Part shown: in pieces, positions 33,320 through 46,706 of the stretch
Numbering within the stretch: position 1 is the first letter of the stretch
Layout: every line of letters begins with the position of its first letter
Source of the DNA: Mixophyes australis
Lineage: Eukaryota > Chordata > Amphibia > Anura > Limnodynastidae
NCBI GenBank assembly: GCA_036250195.1
Contig: JAVHZZ010000003.1
Span: forward strand, 297,133,565-297,197,564
DNA length: 64,000 nucleotides
Reading direction: 5' to 3'
Notes under the pieces: generated by a model
What the model saw: only the letters and a program-made list of their open reading frames with translations
The model's database searches: none
Told to the model about the DNA's origin: nothing
Made by a program: the position numbers and the translations under genes

Positions 33320-33682
33320 CCACTTAGCATGGTGGCTACGTAGTTAGCACTTCTGCCTTACAGCACTGGAGTCTTGAGTTCAATTCCCGACCATGTCCTT
33401 ATCTGTGAGGAGTTTGTATGTTCTCCCTGTGTTTGCGTGGGTTTCCTCCGGGTGCTCGTTTCCTCCCCCACTCCAAAAACATACTGGTAGGTTAATTGGC
33501 TGCTAACAAATTGACCCTAGTCTGTGTGTCTGTTTGTCTGTCTCTGTCTGTGTGTCTGTCTGTGTGTTAGAGAATTTAGACTGTAAGCCCCAATGAGACA
33601 GGGACTGATGTGAGTGAGTTCTCTGTACAGCGCTGCAGAATTAGTGGCGCTATATAAATAATTGTAATAATAATAATGCCTG
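33320..33682 (+). repeat. tRNA-derived SINE with L2-like tail
   Basis: A tRNA-like head (GGTGGCTACGTAGTTAGCAC, A-box region; GAGTTCAATTCCCGACC, B-box) is followed by a conserved body (TGTATGTTCTCCCTGTGTTTG, CATACTGGTAGGTTAATTGG). It ends with a tail resembling LINE L2 3' ends (GCGCTATATAAATAATTG), then a short ATAAT repeat. A TCTG/TGTG run at about 33521-33567 interrupts it. Fragments of the same family lie at 54404-54468 and 61157-61413. SINEs of this kind are moved by LINE reverse transcriptase. Confidence 0.88.
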
Positions 33683-35562
<1,880 letters not shown>

Positions 35563-36571
35563 TTACATTTAGAATTATTCTTATTACATTGTGCCTTCCA
35601 TATATTTACTATGTAACATCAGTGCACATAGACTCAATATTGCATCTTTAATACAACTGGATAATAGATCAGAGATGGATTCATTGAAAAAAGGTATTCC
35701 ATGGTAAGATGTTTCAAGTGAATACTGCACAGCAGCAATATTTAACACCATTTTAACACTCGTACAATTATAAGAACAGACCCTTAAGGAGGGAAACCAC
35801 CACATGAAACTGGAAGCCCCAGTTTGGGCTAACGGTAAATTGTGGTACTACAGGGATAACTGAAGAACAATCATTGCCTGGACCAACCCTCTCCCCCCCA
35901 TACAGAGCAAGTTGATCCCCAGGAAGAGCCCTTCACAATTCAAGGAAATTATCCGACACTTAGACACCACATTTTAATAAGGACATATTCAAATGTGAAT
36001 TCAAAGTTTTCAGAGCACAAAATAGGAAAGGATATTTAGGAGTGTAGATGAATTTTTTTTTGAAGGCAAGGCTATACCTTTCTTAAGTTACAATTAGCGA
36101 TGACATATAGTAACTCAAGATAATGTATTGTGAATAAAAATGACAGGTGGGCTGTGGGAGAAACATGGCTCATGTCATTGAGACAATAGGAATGGCTGCT
36201 GTATGAATGGCAAGTTCTGCTAGTAAACTTATTGCCACCTTCATAGAAAATAGGTCATGACTAATAGCAAGAAAATGATTATACAGTATATAGATCTCTA
36301 GATATTTCTAACATCAAATGCAGAGGCAAATAAAAATCAATAGAATTAGTGTCTTTAAATTTATCATCGTTGTGAATTAAACACTGTATACTGATATATG
36401 CATGTTTTCCAAATTGTGTAGCTGACACCCTAAACAACACCCTCACGTCCCAAGTTGAAAGTGTTAGTTCATGCTGCAATGCTTTTACAATGCCTAACAC
36501 CTTCTTATGTTATAAAATGACTGGTTGTTATTTTCACTTAGTCAAAAGTCTTCATCTAGACAAGGATCTTA

Positions 36572-37782
<1,211 letters not shown>

Positions 37783-37785
37783 ACA

Positions 37786-37974
37786 GGGGCATATTCAATT
37801 CCGATCCGATCCGATGCGCAGTACTGCCGGTAAAATGGTACCGCAATAACGCAGATTTTCGTACGCAGCCCCATGGGCTGCGAACGAAAATCCACGTTAT
37901 TGCGGTACCGCAAATTAGGTTTGCGGCCGTTCCGGTGCGATCCTGCGGATCGGGATCGGAATTGAATATGCCCC
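37786..37974. mobile_element. Palindromic MITE with GGGGCATATTCAATTCCG ends and 3-bp duplication ACA
   Basis: The left end GGGGCATATTCAATTCCGAT and right end ATCGGAATTGAATATGCCCC are inverse complements, flanked by ACA at 37783-37785 and 37975-37977. The centre (GATTTTCGTACGCAGCCC / GGGCTGCGAACGAAAATC) and the GCGGTACCGCAA block make nearly the whole element self-complementary. The outer 15 bp are shared with the elements at 17936 and 19567, indicating a common mobilising transposase. Confidence 0.88.
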
Positions 37975-38217
37975 ACAGAATCCCACATAAAGTAAAATGT
38001 GTTACTAACACAGATTGAATAGTTTCTAAACAGCAAAAATAGATTGGGGGGGGGGGGATTTGGTTGGCCAAAATATATCTTGACAATGCAATTGAAAGTT
38101 CACTTTCTCAGAAATTAACAGGACAGATTTTGGAACTGGCAAAGAAAACATGTATAGATAGAGATGTGAGGGATGACGATTTATGCTATGTGATGAAGTT
38201 AAAGAACCATAGAGTAT

Positions 38218-39605
38218 AGTTAATTATTTTTTTAATTTAATTAGAGAAAGCAAATGCACCAGTGGCAGATTTACAAAATCTTTTATTAAGACAACAGTGG
38301 ACAAATACGGACAGCGGCATTAGTAGACATTTAAAAGATGATGAGAGGGCACAATGTTAAATGGTGCAAGTAAAGATGGCATTGTCCTTGGAGTGAGGTA
38401 CATCTGTGCCATAATGCTGTCCTTCTGAATCAAACCAAGGGACTCGTAAATGTTTATGTGGGAGAAAGGGCAGAATAATCATTGCCCCATCATCTAGCCC
38501 CAGAGTAATGGAGACTGCCCGAGACATGCAGCAGAGGCAGTCCCCAAGAAGGGGTGTACTCACTCTGCTGCCAGGAAACAGGATTGCCTCATAATGCTGC
38601 TGTGTCCCAGCTAGTGACACTCAGCCGGGGCGCACAGCTGTAATTAAGTTAACAAGCAGAGGTCATTGGATGGACAGTGGTATGAATGAATAGGGTTTGA
38701 CATTTTGGAAACTAAATAGATGAAGGTGGCCTGCACCCATACTACAAAAATTCAAAGATTAGGCACACAATACATTGCCAGAGCATTCACGGCAGCCAAG
38801 AGCAAGGCTTTCCTACCTTGTTTTCCTTATATGTACTGTGCTGTAATGCTGCTCTTCTGAATCAAACCAGGGGACTCATAAGTATTTATGTGGAATGGCC
38901 TGGGGTAAGCTTCATCCAATCCCGTGGTGAAGGGGACTGGCTGAGACTTGCAGCAGAGGCTGTTCCCAAGAAGTGTGTACACACTCTGATGCCAGGGCTG
39001 CATCCCAACTTGTAACAGGCAGCCAGGACAAGTGGCTTTTTAAATTATTGCTGCCTTCTGAGAGGACGTGGGGGCATGCTCTTGGCCCCATTTCTCCTAT
39101 CTCCATGCTACCAGTTCCTGCTCATAAGCTGCATTGAGTTAAGTTCTGGGGGCATTGGAATACCTGTGAGTACATCTAACGCTATGGGAAAGGTGGCAGC
39201 TATAGGTGAAGACCTCTCCTACTAGTTCTGAAAGCTTATGACAGTAACTAGGAAGCTGTAACATCGTAAAGGATCATATCCTGGGACCAGTGGTGTAATA
39301 GCAATCTGAACTTCCACTGTTTGGTTTTGCAATTAGTTGTTAGCTGACTCGCATTGCTCTCTCACCACCAACTTTGTTTAAATAAATAATGTAACATTTT
39401 GCCAAATTTACATTGGTGGTTATTTATTTAATCAATTACAGTAATAGTCTGAACATGCAAAGGAGGTTTGGGTGCAATCAAAGGGAGATATTAACAATAT
39501 TCAGTTTATTATTTTTTTTACTTGAATCAGAGAAAGTAAATACAATGATGGCAAAGTTACAAAATCCTTCATTAAGACAGTTCACTGCTTTGCCCAACAT
39601 TGGTT
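38218..39605. repeat. Pair of partial direct duplications of an unclassified repeat
   Basis: Segment 38400-38590 resembles 38832-39000 (shared CTTCTGAATCAAACCA, GGGACTC, GCAGCAGAGGC, CCCCAAGAAG-like text). Segment 38222-38300 resembles 39505-39580 (shared AGAGAAAG, TTACAAAATC, CATTAAGACA-like text). Divergence is considerable and no known family or ends could be named. Confidence 0.55.
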
Positions 39606-39759
39606 GAAAATTCAGACTGTTGTGAAGGGATCATTAGAAAATATATTGGATTTGACCAGGAATTGAATGTTAATGCTATGAATAGTAATATAGACATGTA
39701 AAAACAGCTCAAAAGGACATTATTTTACCTATTTTTCACCATTTTTAATTAAATCCAGA

Positions 39760-39879
39760 TCTAAAACCCAAACCTGTCACGTTTGTTCGACAAAAGCGGT
39801 AACAAAGCCAAAACACGAAGTCGGTTTAGAACAAACACCTGTTTTGAAACCGAAACGCAAGGGTCAGCGCACATCTCTA
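39760..39879. repeat. Orphan hAT-like right terminus
   Basis: The segment ends GGTCAGCGCACATCTCTA, resembling the right ends of the two hAT copies (GTGCGCTCATCTCTA / ATCCCTA). It is preceded by AACCGAAACG/CAAAACACGAAG-type subterminal text. No left end was found, so it is a truncated copy or a relative. Confidence 0.5.
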
Positions 39880-42060
39880 GTTGTTATATCAACTTTTCAA
39901 AACATGTATTCCATATATTTTTTTAAATCTCTTTATTTTTACACTTTGTACAAAGAAACGTATTCCATGTTTTTATTCATCACCTTTTGTAATTTGAGCT
40001 AAATATTTTACAAATGAAAATTACGATTTAATGGCTATGAATAAAGCCTAATAGTTTTTAAATACTAGTTGTGACGACAAAAATACTTGCATACCAAAAC
40101 TCTTTTGAATTAGATGTGTATTTTGTTCAGGGAGAGCACCCCCGACAAATTAATGTGAACAATCACGGACATGAGATATTTGGTGGGTTCACATAAGTTC
40201 TCTTGTAAATGATAAAGGTGTTTGTTAATAAGAAAATCATTCAACATAGAAACAAACTGCTAAATACTATCCTATGGAAAACCAGATGATGAAGAGATCA
40301 TCAGTAAATCTCAAGTAACTGTATATTTTGATGACATAAAATAAATAAATATGGGTCTCTTCTAAGTGTTGGGAAATAGGGAGCTGTAATGCCAGAAAGT
40401 TGTAAATAAAAGGATTTCTCACATTTCACTTAGCTACAGTTCAAACAAATGCATAATAATTTTACCAGAATTTATGTAGGTATTTGTGTTTAATGAATAT
40501 GTCTTGGGCAACTGTCAGACCCTTCTTTATTGGTGTGTTGATATACAATTAGTACAAGTCCAATATGGCTAATTAGGCATAACATGGTAAAGAAACTGAA
40601 AAAAATAAATGTCTCAAAATGCATGAAGCCAGGGAAATCAAAGCTGAAGTGGCTGTTAGACGAAGCCAAGCATCAGAGCCCATGCAGTCCCTCAGCAAAG
40701 CAAATCAATCAAGAAAAGCTGGACTGTGGCGCAAGGGCACAATAATCGGGCAACTAGTTCTATTGGTTTCCAGCCTAATATCCCCCCAGATTGCATGGGG
40801 ATTAATTGCATACAGGAAGTGGGTGGGTTTCATGTAAATTCATCAGGTTCAAGTTCTACTGAACAAGATTTTCAACAAACAGCTCCTGCCATGGATCACC
40901 TGGAGTTTTTCTCTTGCAATACATGATCCTGAGAGTCTTACTTGCTAAAGAAACTCAAAGATATTGTGATTATTTATATATTGTGATTATTTATGATCAA
41001 AAGTATGTGACAACCAACAACAATAACAAGCTACTTGTGAGGTGAAATGACAATGTATTACCAACAGAGTAACCTGGTAGTTGTCAATGCAATTCCTGAT
41101 TGTAATTATGCTACTCCTGTAGAACAATCACACCACCACTCTTGATGGAATGACAACATTTTACTTCTGCCCTGTGATATAGGCTTATTGACTAGAAACC
41201 TTTAAATCCCAGTGTGGAGACTGATAACATGCCATCTGATAGTCAGAATCCCAATGGACTTACTGGTTAGATACTTGGTCTCCTAAGAGCTTAATAAAAA
41301 ATGTAATTATGTTTCTTTCATTTAATGGCTATGGCTGAATTATTTCAGATTCTTTTTTGCAAATAGTGTGTTTGATGCTTCTTAGTTCTCAGGTCCATAA
41401 TTTTCACATATACTATAGACAACCATGATAAACACTAAAGAACCTCAGCTACAGTAGTAATTTGTAACTTACAAACTAAAGCATCTTTCATCCCATCGGT
41501 ATGCTCTTAATGAGTAGTGTGTACTCTGAGAAGAAAAGGTTTCACATCTTCTATACATTTCTTAAATTCATAAAATCTACCAGCAAAAGGTTCCATTTTG
41601 ATTTATGAGTAATGGGCATTTTCAGTGATATTGGTCTTTCCCGCCTAAATCGGAACATTTGTAAACTATGTAATGCAATTCATTAACATTCCTGTTGTCC
41701 TATTCTAAATGTTGAGTGAGATCAGTGATATAAAACTTTTTGAAATGAAAAGTTTTTCTAACATTTCTATGTGTCTACAATTATCACCATTCTAATTATC
41801 ACCATTTTGCTTTCTACACTGAAACGTGAAAGTAAATGTATTGTGTGTATTTAGTTTAATAAAAAAAAACTGTGATATTTTTCAGTTCTTTGTATTTGGG
41901 TCTCTTAATAAAATGAATTATCTTTTTTTTATAAAAAAAATATATGTATTAGGTACCTCACCACTAAGACAGGTGATGGAAACAATCAGAATACAAACCA
42001 TAATATACAAACAGATTGAACTGAAAGATTGTGACCAAGGGAACCATGCAAATAAAACAT
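39880..42060. other. Presumed GRM1 upstream intron, nothing recognised
   Basis: AT-rich DNA with scattered short open frames of no recognisable family. Confidence 0.4.
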
Positions 42061-42249
42061 TCCAAATAATGTAACAGCAATGTAAAATTTTAACAATTAT
42101 AAAGGAACAAGGAGAGGGTATAGGAGAAGGGAAGGGAAATGTCAGGAGGAGGAGAAGGGAGGCTGAGCAAAACAAAAAAAAAAGGAGGAAAAGTGGGGGA
42201 AGACCTTGTGGAGGGAGAGCGCGGTTATGGTAGTGAGGCAGAAGAGACT

Positions 42250-42770
42250 GCAGAGCCAGTATTACTTTTAAAGGTGGAGCAGTGGTTGTTATTATAAGAA
42301 GCCCAGGGAGCCCAGACCTTTTTGAAGGAAACGGAGGAGCCCCTTAGGATGCTGGTCATGTGTTCCATTTGGTAAATGTACTACACACGGGCGCAAGCAG
42401 AGAGGAGTGCCAGAGGGGAAGGATTCTTCCAGGAGGTTGCACACACATGATGTGTCTAAGTAGCTTATTGGAATGTGTGGGGAGGTCAGGAATGGGTAAG
42501 GGAAGCAACATATTTGGGATCAGAGGGATAGAGAGGCAAAGAACAGCAGACGCCAGGGAGATAACTGCAGACCAGACGGGTTGAAATTTGGGACAGTTCC
42601 ACCAGATGTGCAGGAAAGTGCCGGCGGGATCAGAATTCCTCCAGTAGTTATCAGAAGCTTGAGGAAAGCGACTTTAAAGCCTAGAGGGGACATAGTACCA
42701 CCTGTGGAGCAATTTAAATGCATTCCCTTGAATACAAACATTTTGAGCAGTTTGCCATCTGCATTATCTT
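42250..42770 (-). pseudogene. C-terminal fragment of an L1/Tx1-like LINE ORF2
   Basis: Read on the minus strand, the segment contains the cysteine/histidine block typical of L1 and Tx1 ORF2 C-termini: TFLHIWW-NCPKFQP-like text preceded by AGG-ILIPP and followed by the conserved SLASA/LCLSIPLIPNMLLL-type region, spread over shifted frames. This is the last part of the protein that carries endonuclease and reverse transcriptase. Upstream domains are missing because the hAT insertion begins nearby (42870) or because the copy was 5' truncated. It cannot be functional. Confidence 0.7.
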
Positions 42771-43184
42771 TTTTACATGTATACAATTTAATGTTTGCTG
42801 TAGTTTAATGAGTCTGTGACGAAAATCATAACTACCACAGTAGCAGGAGGTGCAACTGCTACTAAGCCATAGGGATGTGCACCGGCGACTTTTGAGGTCT
42901 CGTGTTTTGTGTTTTGGATCCGGATTTTCGTTATTTTTGAGGTTCGGATTTGTCTCGCAAAACACTTGACGAAAGGTCTCGGTTCGGATTTAAGGTATTG
43001 GATTCGGATTTTTTTTGAAAAAAACATAAAAAGTTTAAAAATCAAGTTTTTGGGCTTATTTTCACTCCTAGGCTATTATTAACCTCAATAACATTCAATA
43101 ACAAGCATTTCCACTAATTTACAGTGTATTCTGAACACCTCACAATATAGTTATTAGTCCAAAACGTTGCAACAAGGTATCTTT

Positions 43185-44105
43185 CTGGACTGCGTAGAGG
43201 AGTGGGTCACCACAATATCTATTAAAAACCCTGAACTTTTATGATTCGCACCAATAAATGTACCTGGACTGCGTAGAGGAGTGGGTCACCACAATATCTA
43301 TTAAAAACCCTGAACTTTTATGATTCGCACCAATAATTGTACCTGGACTGCGTAGAGGAGTGGGTCACCACAATATATATTAAAAACCCTGAACTTTTAT
43401 GATTCGCACCAATAAATGTACCTGGACTGCGTAGAGGAGTGGGTCACCACAATATCTTAAAAACCCTGAACTTTTATGAATCGCACCAATAAATGTACCT
43501 GGACTGCGTAGAGGAGTGGGTCACCACAAGATATATTAAAAACCCTGAACTTTTATGATTCGCACCAATAAATGTACCTGGACTGCGTAGAGGAGTGGGT
43601 CACCACAATATCTATTAAAAACCCTGAACTTTTATGATTCGCACCAATAATTGTACCTGGACTGCGTAGAGGAGTGGGTCACCACAATATATATTAAAAA
43701 CCCTGAACTTTTATGATTCGCACCAATAAATGTACCTGGACTGCGTAGAGGAGTGGGTCACCACAATATCTATTAAAAACCCTGAACTTTTATGATTCGC
43801 ACCAATAAATGTACCTGGACTGCGTAGAGGAGTGGGTCACCACAATATCTATTAAAAACCCTGAACTTTTATGATTCGCACCAATAAATGTACCTGGACT
43901 GCGTAGAGGAGTGGGTCACCACAATATATATTAAAAACCCTGAACTTTTATGATTCGCACCAATAAATGTACCTGGACTGCGTAGAGGAGTGGGTCACCA
44001 CAATATATATTAAAAACCCTGAACTTTTATGATTCGCACCAATAAATGTATCTGGACTGCGTAGAGGAGTGGGCACTGGGCACCACAATAAAATATATAA
44101 AAAAC
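43185..44105. repeat. 79-bp tandem array in hAT copy 2 (11 full units plus a partial)
   Basis: Units start CTGGACTGCGTAG at 43185, 43264, 43343, 43422, 43499, 43578, 43657, 43736, 43815, 43894, 43973 and 44052. Spacing is 79 bp with one 77-bp unit. Units are nearly identical (small alternations such as ATCTATT/ATATATT), indicating recent amplification or conversion. A higher-order pattern is visible: units 2-4 resemble units 6-8 in their alternating variants (TAATTGTACC versus TAAATGTACC). Confidence 0.93.
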
Positions 44106-44119
44106 CTTCAACAGATCTG

Positions 44120-44280
44120 CATTACACTACACATACGGCTGCTCCTCCATCCTCTCCATCATATACATGTTGGAGTTTTAGCGTGTGACAACCTCTTGTT
44201 TTTGATAATGTCAGTGCATTTGGAATATTTTTCAATTTGCCCCACACCACTGAATGTACTTTATCTATGATACGCAATAC
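44120..44280 (-). pseudogene. Diverged transposase-coding fragment outside the main hAT gene (copy 2)
   Basis: Plus-strand 44137-44215 (CTGCTCCTCCATCCTCTCC ... GACAACCTCTTGTTT) matches the transposase-coding stretch at 23499-23575 (and its copy 2 equivalent near 47770), where the text is CTGCTCCTCCATCCTCTGC ... CACAACCTCTTGTTT. In the transposase this encodes the VTRWNSTLYMLQRMEEQQ block. Here the corresponding Trp-Asn-Ser reads differently and a stop-like TTTTAG interrupts it. It is therefore a decayed second piece of a related transposase gene lying between two tandem arrays. Confidence 0.7.
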
Positions 44281-44288
44281 GCATCTAT

Positions 44289-46219
44289 CTATCTTGACTG
44301 CGTAGTGTGGTGGCCCCGGTACACAATTTGGTACCGAGGCCACAATATAATTTAAAAACCCTCCACGTGTCGGAATTCCACCAAACAAGTATCTGGACTG
44401 CATAGTGGGGTGGCCCCGGTACCCAATTTGATACCGGGGCCACAATACCTCCTCCAAACATGCTCCAGACAATTCGTCATTGACAGACCCCAGACAGACA
44501 GGGTCGTAGTGTTATTGTTTGACTTTGTAAACCCAAAAAAATGTCCCTGTTGCACATAGTCGTGCAATGAAGACTGACTTTTTCATTTAAAGGCACGATC
44601 TTTAAAGTGTAGTGTTTGTAAGTCTAAGTCATATTATACTTTGGGTAAAATTGGTTTTTTTTGTTCCTCTTTATGGTAATTAATTAGTAATAGAATTAAA
44701 GTAGGAAATAGAATTAAAGTAGGAAATAGAGTGGTATAGAGTTGTAGTGTGGTGGTATAGATAGAGTGGTCCACACAATATAATAATAAAACCCTCAACT
44801 GGTCTGAATTCCACCAAACAAGTATCTTGACTGCGTAGTGTGGTGGCCCCGGTACACAATTTGGTACCGAGGCCACAATATAATTTAAAAACCCTCCACG
44901 TGTCGGAATTCCACCAAACAAGTATCTGGACTGCATAGTGGGGTGGCCCCGGTACCCAATTTGATACCGGGGCCACAATACCTCCTCCAAACATGCTCCA
45001 GACAATTCGTCATTGACAGACCCCAGACAGACAGGGTCGTAGTGTTATTGTTTGACTTTGTAAACCCAAAAAAATGTCCCTGTTGCACATAGTCGTGCAA
45101 TGAAGACTGACTTTTTCATTTAAAGGCACGATCTTTAAAGTGTAGTGTTTGTAAGTCTAAGTCATATTATACTTTGGGTAAAATTGGTTTTTTTTGTTCC
45201 TCTTTATGGTAATTAATTAGTAATAGAATTAAAGTAGGAAATAGAATTAAAGTAGGAAATAGAGTGGTATAGAGTTGTAGTGTGGTGGTATAGATAGAGT
45301 GGTCCACACAATATAATAATAAAACCCTCAACTGGTCTGAATTCCACCAAACAAGTATCTTGACTGCGTAGTGTGGTGGCCCCGGTACACAATTTGGTAC
45401 CGAGGCCACAATATAATTTAAAAACCCTCCACGTGTCGGAATTCCACCAAACAAGTATCTGGACTGCATAGTGGGGTGGCCCCGGTACCCAATTTGATAC
45501 CGGGGCCACAATACCTCCTCCAAACATGCTCCAGACAATTCGTCATTGACAGACCCCAGACAGACAGGGTCGTAGTGTTATTGTTTGACTTTGTAAACCC
45601 AAAAAAATGTCCCTGTTGCACATAGTCGTGCAATGAAGACTGACTTTTTCATTTAAAGGCACGATCTTTAAAGTGTAGTGTTTGTAAGTCTAAGTCATAT
45701 TATACTTTGGGTAAAATTGGTTTTTTTTGTTCCTCTTTATGGTAATTAATTAGTAATAGAATTAAAGTAGGAAATAGAATTAAATAGAATTAAAGTAGGA
45801 AATAGAGTGGTATAGAGTTGTAGTGTGGTGGTATAGATAGAGTGGTCCACACAATATAATAATAAAACCCTCAACTGGTCTGAATTCCACCAAACAAGTA
45901 TCTTGACTGCGTAGTGTGGTGGCCCCGGTACACAATTTGGTACCGAGGCCACAATATAATTTAAAAACCCTCCACGTGTCGGAATTCCACCAAACAAGTA
46001 TCTGGACTGCATAGTGGGGTGGCCCCGGTACCCAATTTGATACCGGGGCCACAATACCTCCTCCAAACATGCTCCAGACAATTCGCCATTGACAGACCCC
46101 AGACAGACAGGGTCGTAGTGTTATTGTTTGACTTTGTAAACCCAAAAAAATGTCCCTGTTGCACATAGTCGTGCAATGAAGACTGACTTTTTCATTTAAA
46201 GGCACGATCTTTAAAGTGT
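44289..46219. repeat. 533-bp tandem array in hAT copy 2 (about 3.6 units), containing hairpins and transposase-like text
   Basis: Units start near ATCTTGACTGCGTAGTGTGG at about 44289, 44822, 45355 and 45898. The first two spacings are 533 bp and the third is 543 bp, owing to an extra TAGAATTAAA near 45783. Units are almost identical. Each contains two hairpins (GTGGCCCCGGTA... type) embedded in CTGGACTGC-style text homologous to the 79-bp unit, a VLWPRYQI-encoding piece similar to the transposase LCPRYQI block, and AATTAAAGTAGGAAATAG direct repeats. The open minus-strand frames in each unit are repeat artefacts, not genes. Confidence 0.93.
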
Positions 46220-46550
46220 CAGAAAGAGAGAGAAGACACAGGAGAGGAGAGTTGTAGCTGGGGACCTGGGGTGGAAGCTCCCAGGCTCCCCCAGCATTGC
46301 CTGGAAGTCTGAGCGTGGTGACTGAGCCAGGGCAAGGAATGTGTGCCCTGGATGAGGGGGAGAACTCCATGCCACTATAGTGAACCCAAGAGAGAGGGGG
46401 ACACTGCACATGGAAGAGGCCCTGGAGTGAGGGCTGCTACAAGAGGCATGGTAGCTGTAGTGTCAGATCCTGAGGCTGAGAGTACACAGAGTGACGTGTC
46501 AGAGCACAGGAGACATTATCCCCGCAGAGGAGGGATGAGCTGCAGTTGAG
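46220..46550. other. GC-rich segment unique to hAT copy 2
   Basis: Lies between the end of the 533-bp array and the point where homology with copy 1 resumes (GTTGAAATAGGACATGCACAC, 22316 in copy 1). It is purine-rich and GC-rich (GAGAGAGAAGACACAGGAGAG, GGGGACCTGGGGTGG) and unlike the surrounding AT-rich element DNA. No protein family was recognised in either strand. Confidence 0.6.
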
Positions 46551-46706
46551 AGGTCTGCTGTTGAAATAGGACATGCACACTTTAACACACAAATCATTTC
46601 AGCGACAGGGCCTACCAAACAACTTTGACTGAAATGATTGGTTTGTTTGGGCCCCCACACCAAAAAAGCTATTCATCTCTCCCTGTACAGACAGACTAAA
46701 CAGGCT

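Noticed and set aside
33320..33420. A functional tRNA gene
   Set aside because: The tRNA-like A and B boxes belong to a SINE head. The rest of the cloverleaf is degenerate and the body and L2-like tail follow directly.
38045..38056. G-run of about twelve bases as a G-quadruplex
   Set aside because: A single uninterrupted G-run without further G-tracts nearby does not give a convincing quadruplex motif.
43185..44105. Regular repeats with spacers resembling a CRISPR array
   Set aside because: The whole 79-bp unit is repeated without unique spacers, the host is a vertebrate, and the array lies within a hAT element.
44122..46409. Series of minus-strand open frames of 71-209 codons with near-identical protein text
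   Set aside because: They recur exactly at the 533-bp repeat period and follow the tandem array. They are consequences of DNA repetition, not genes.
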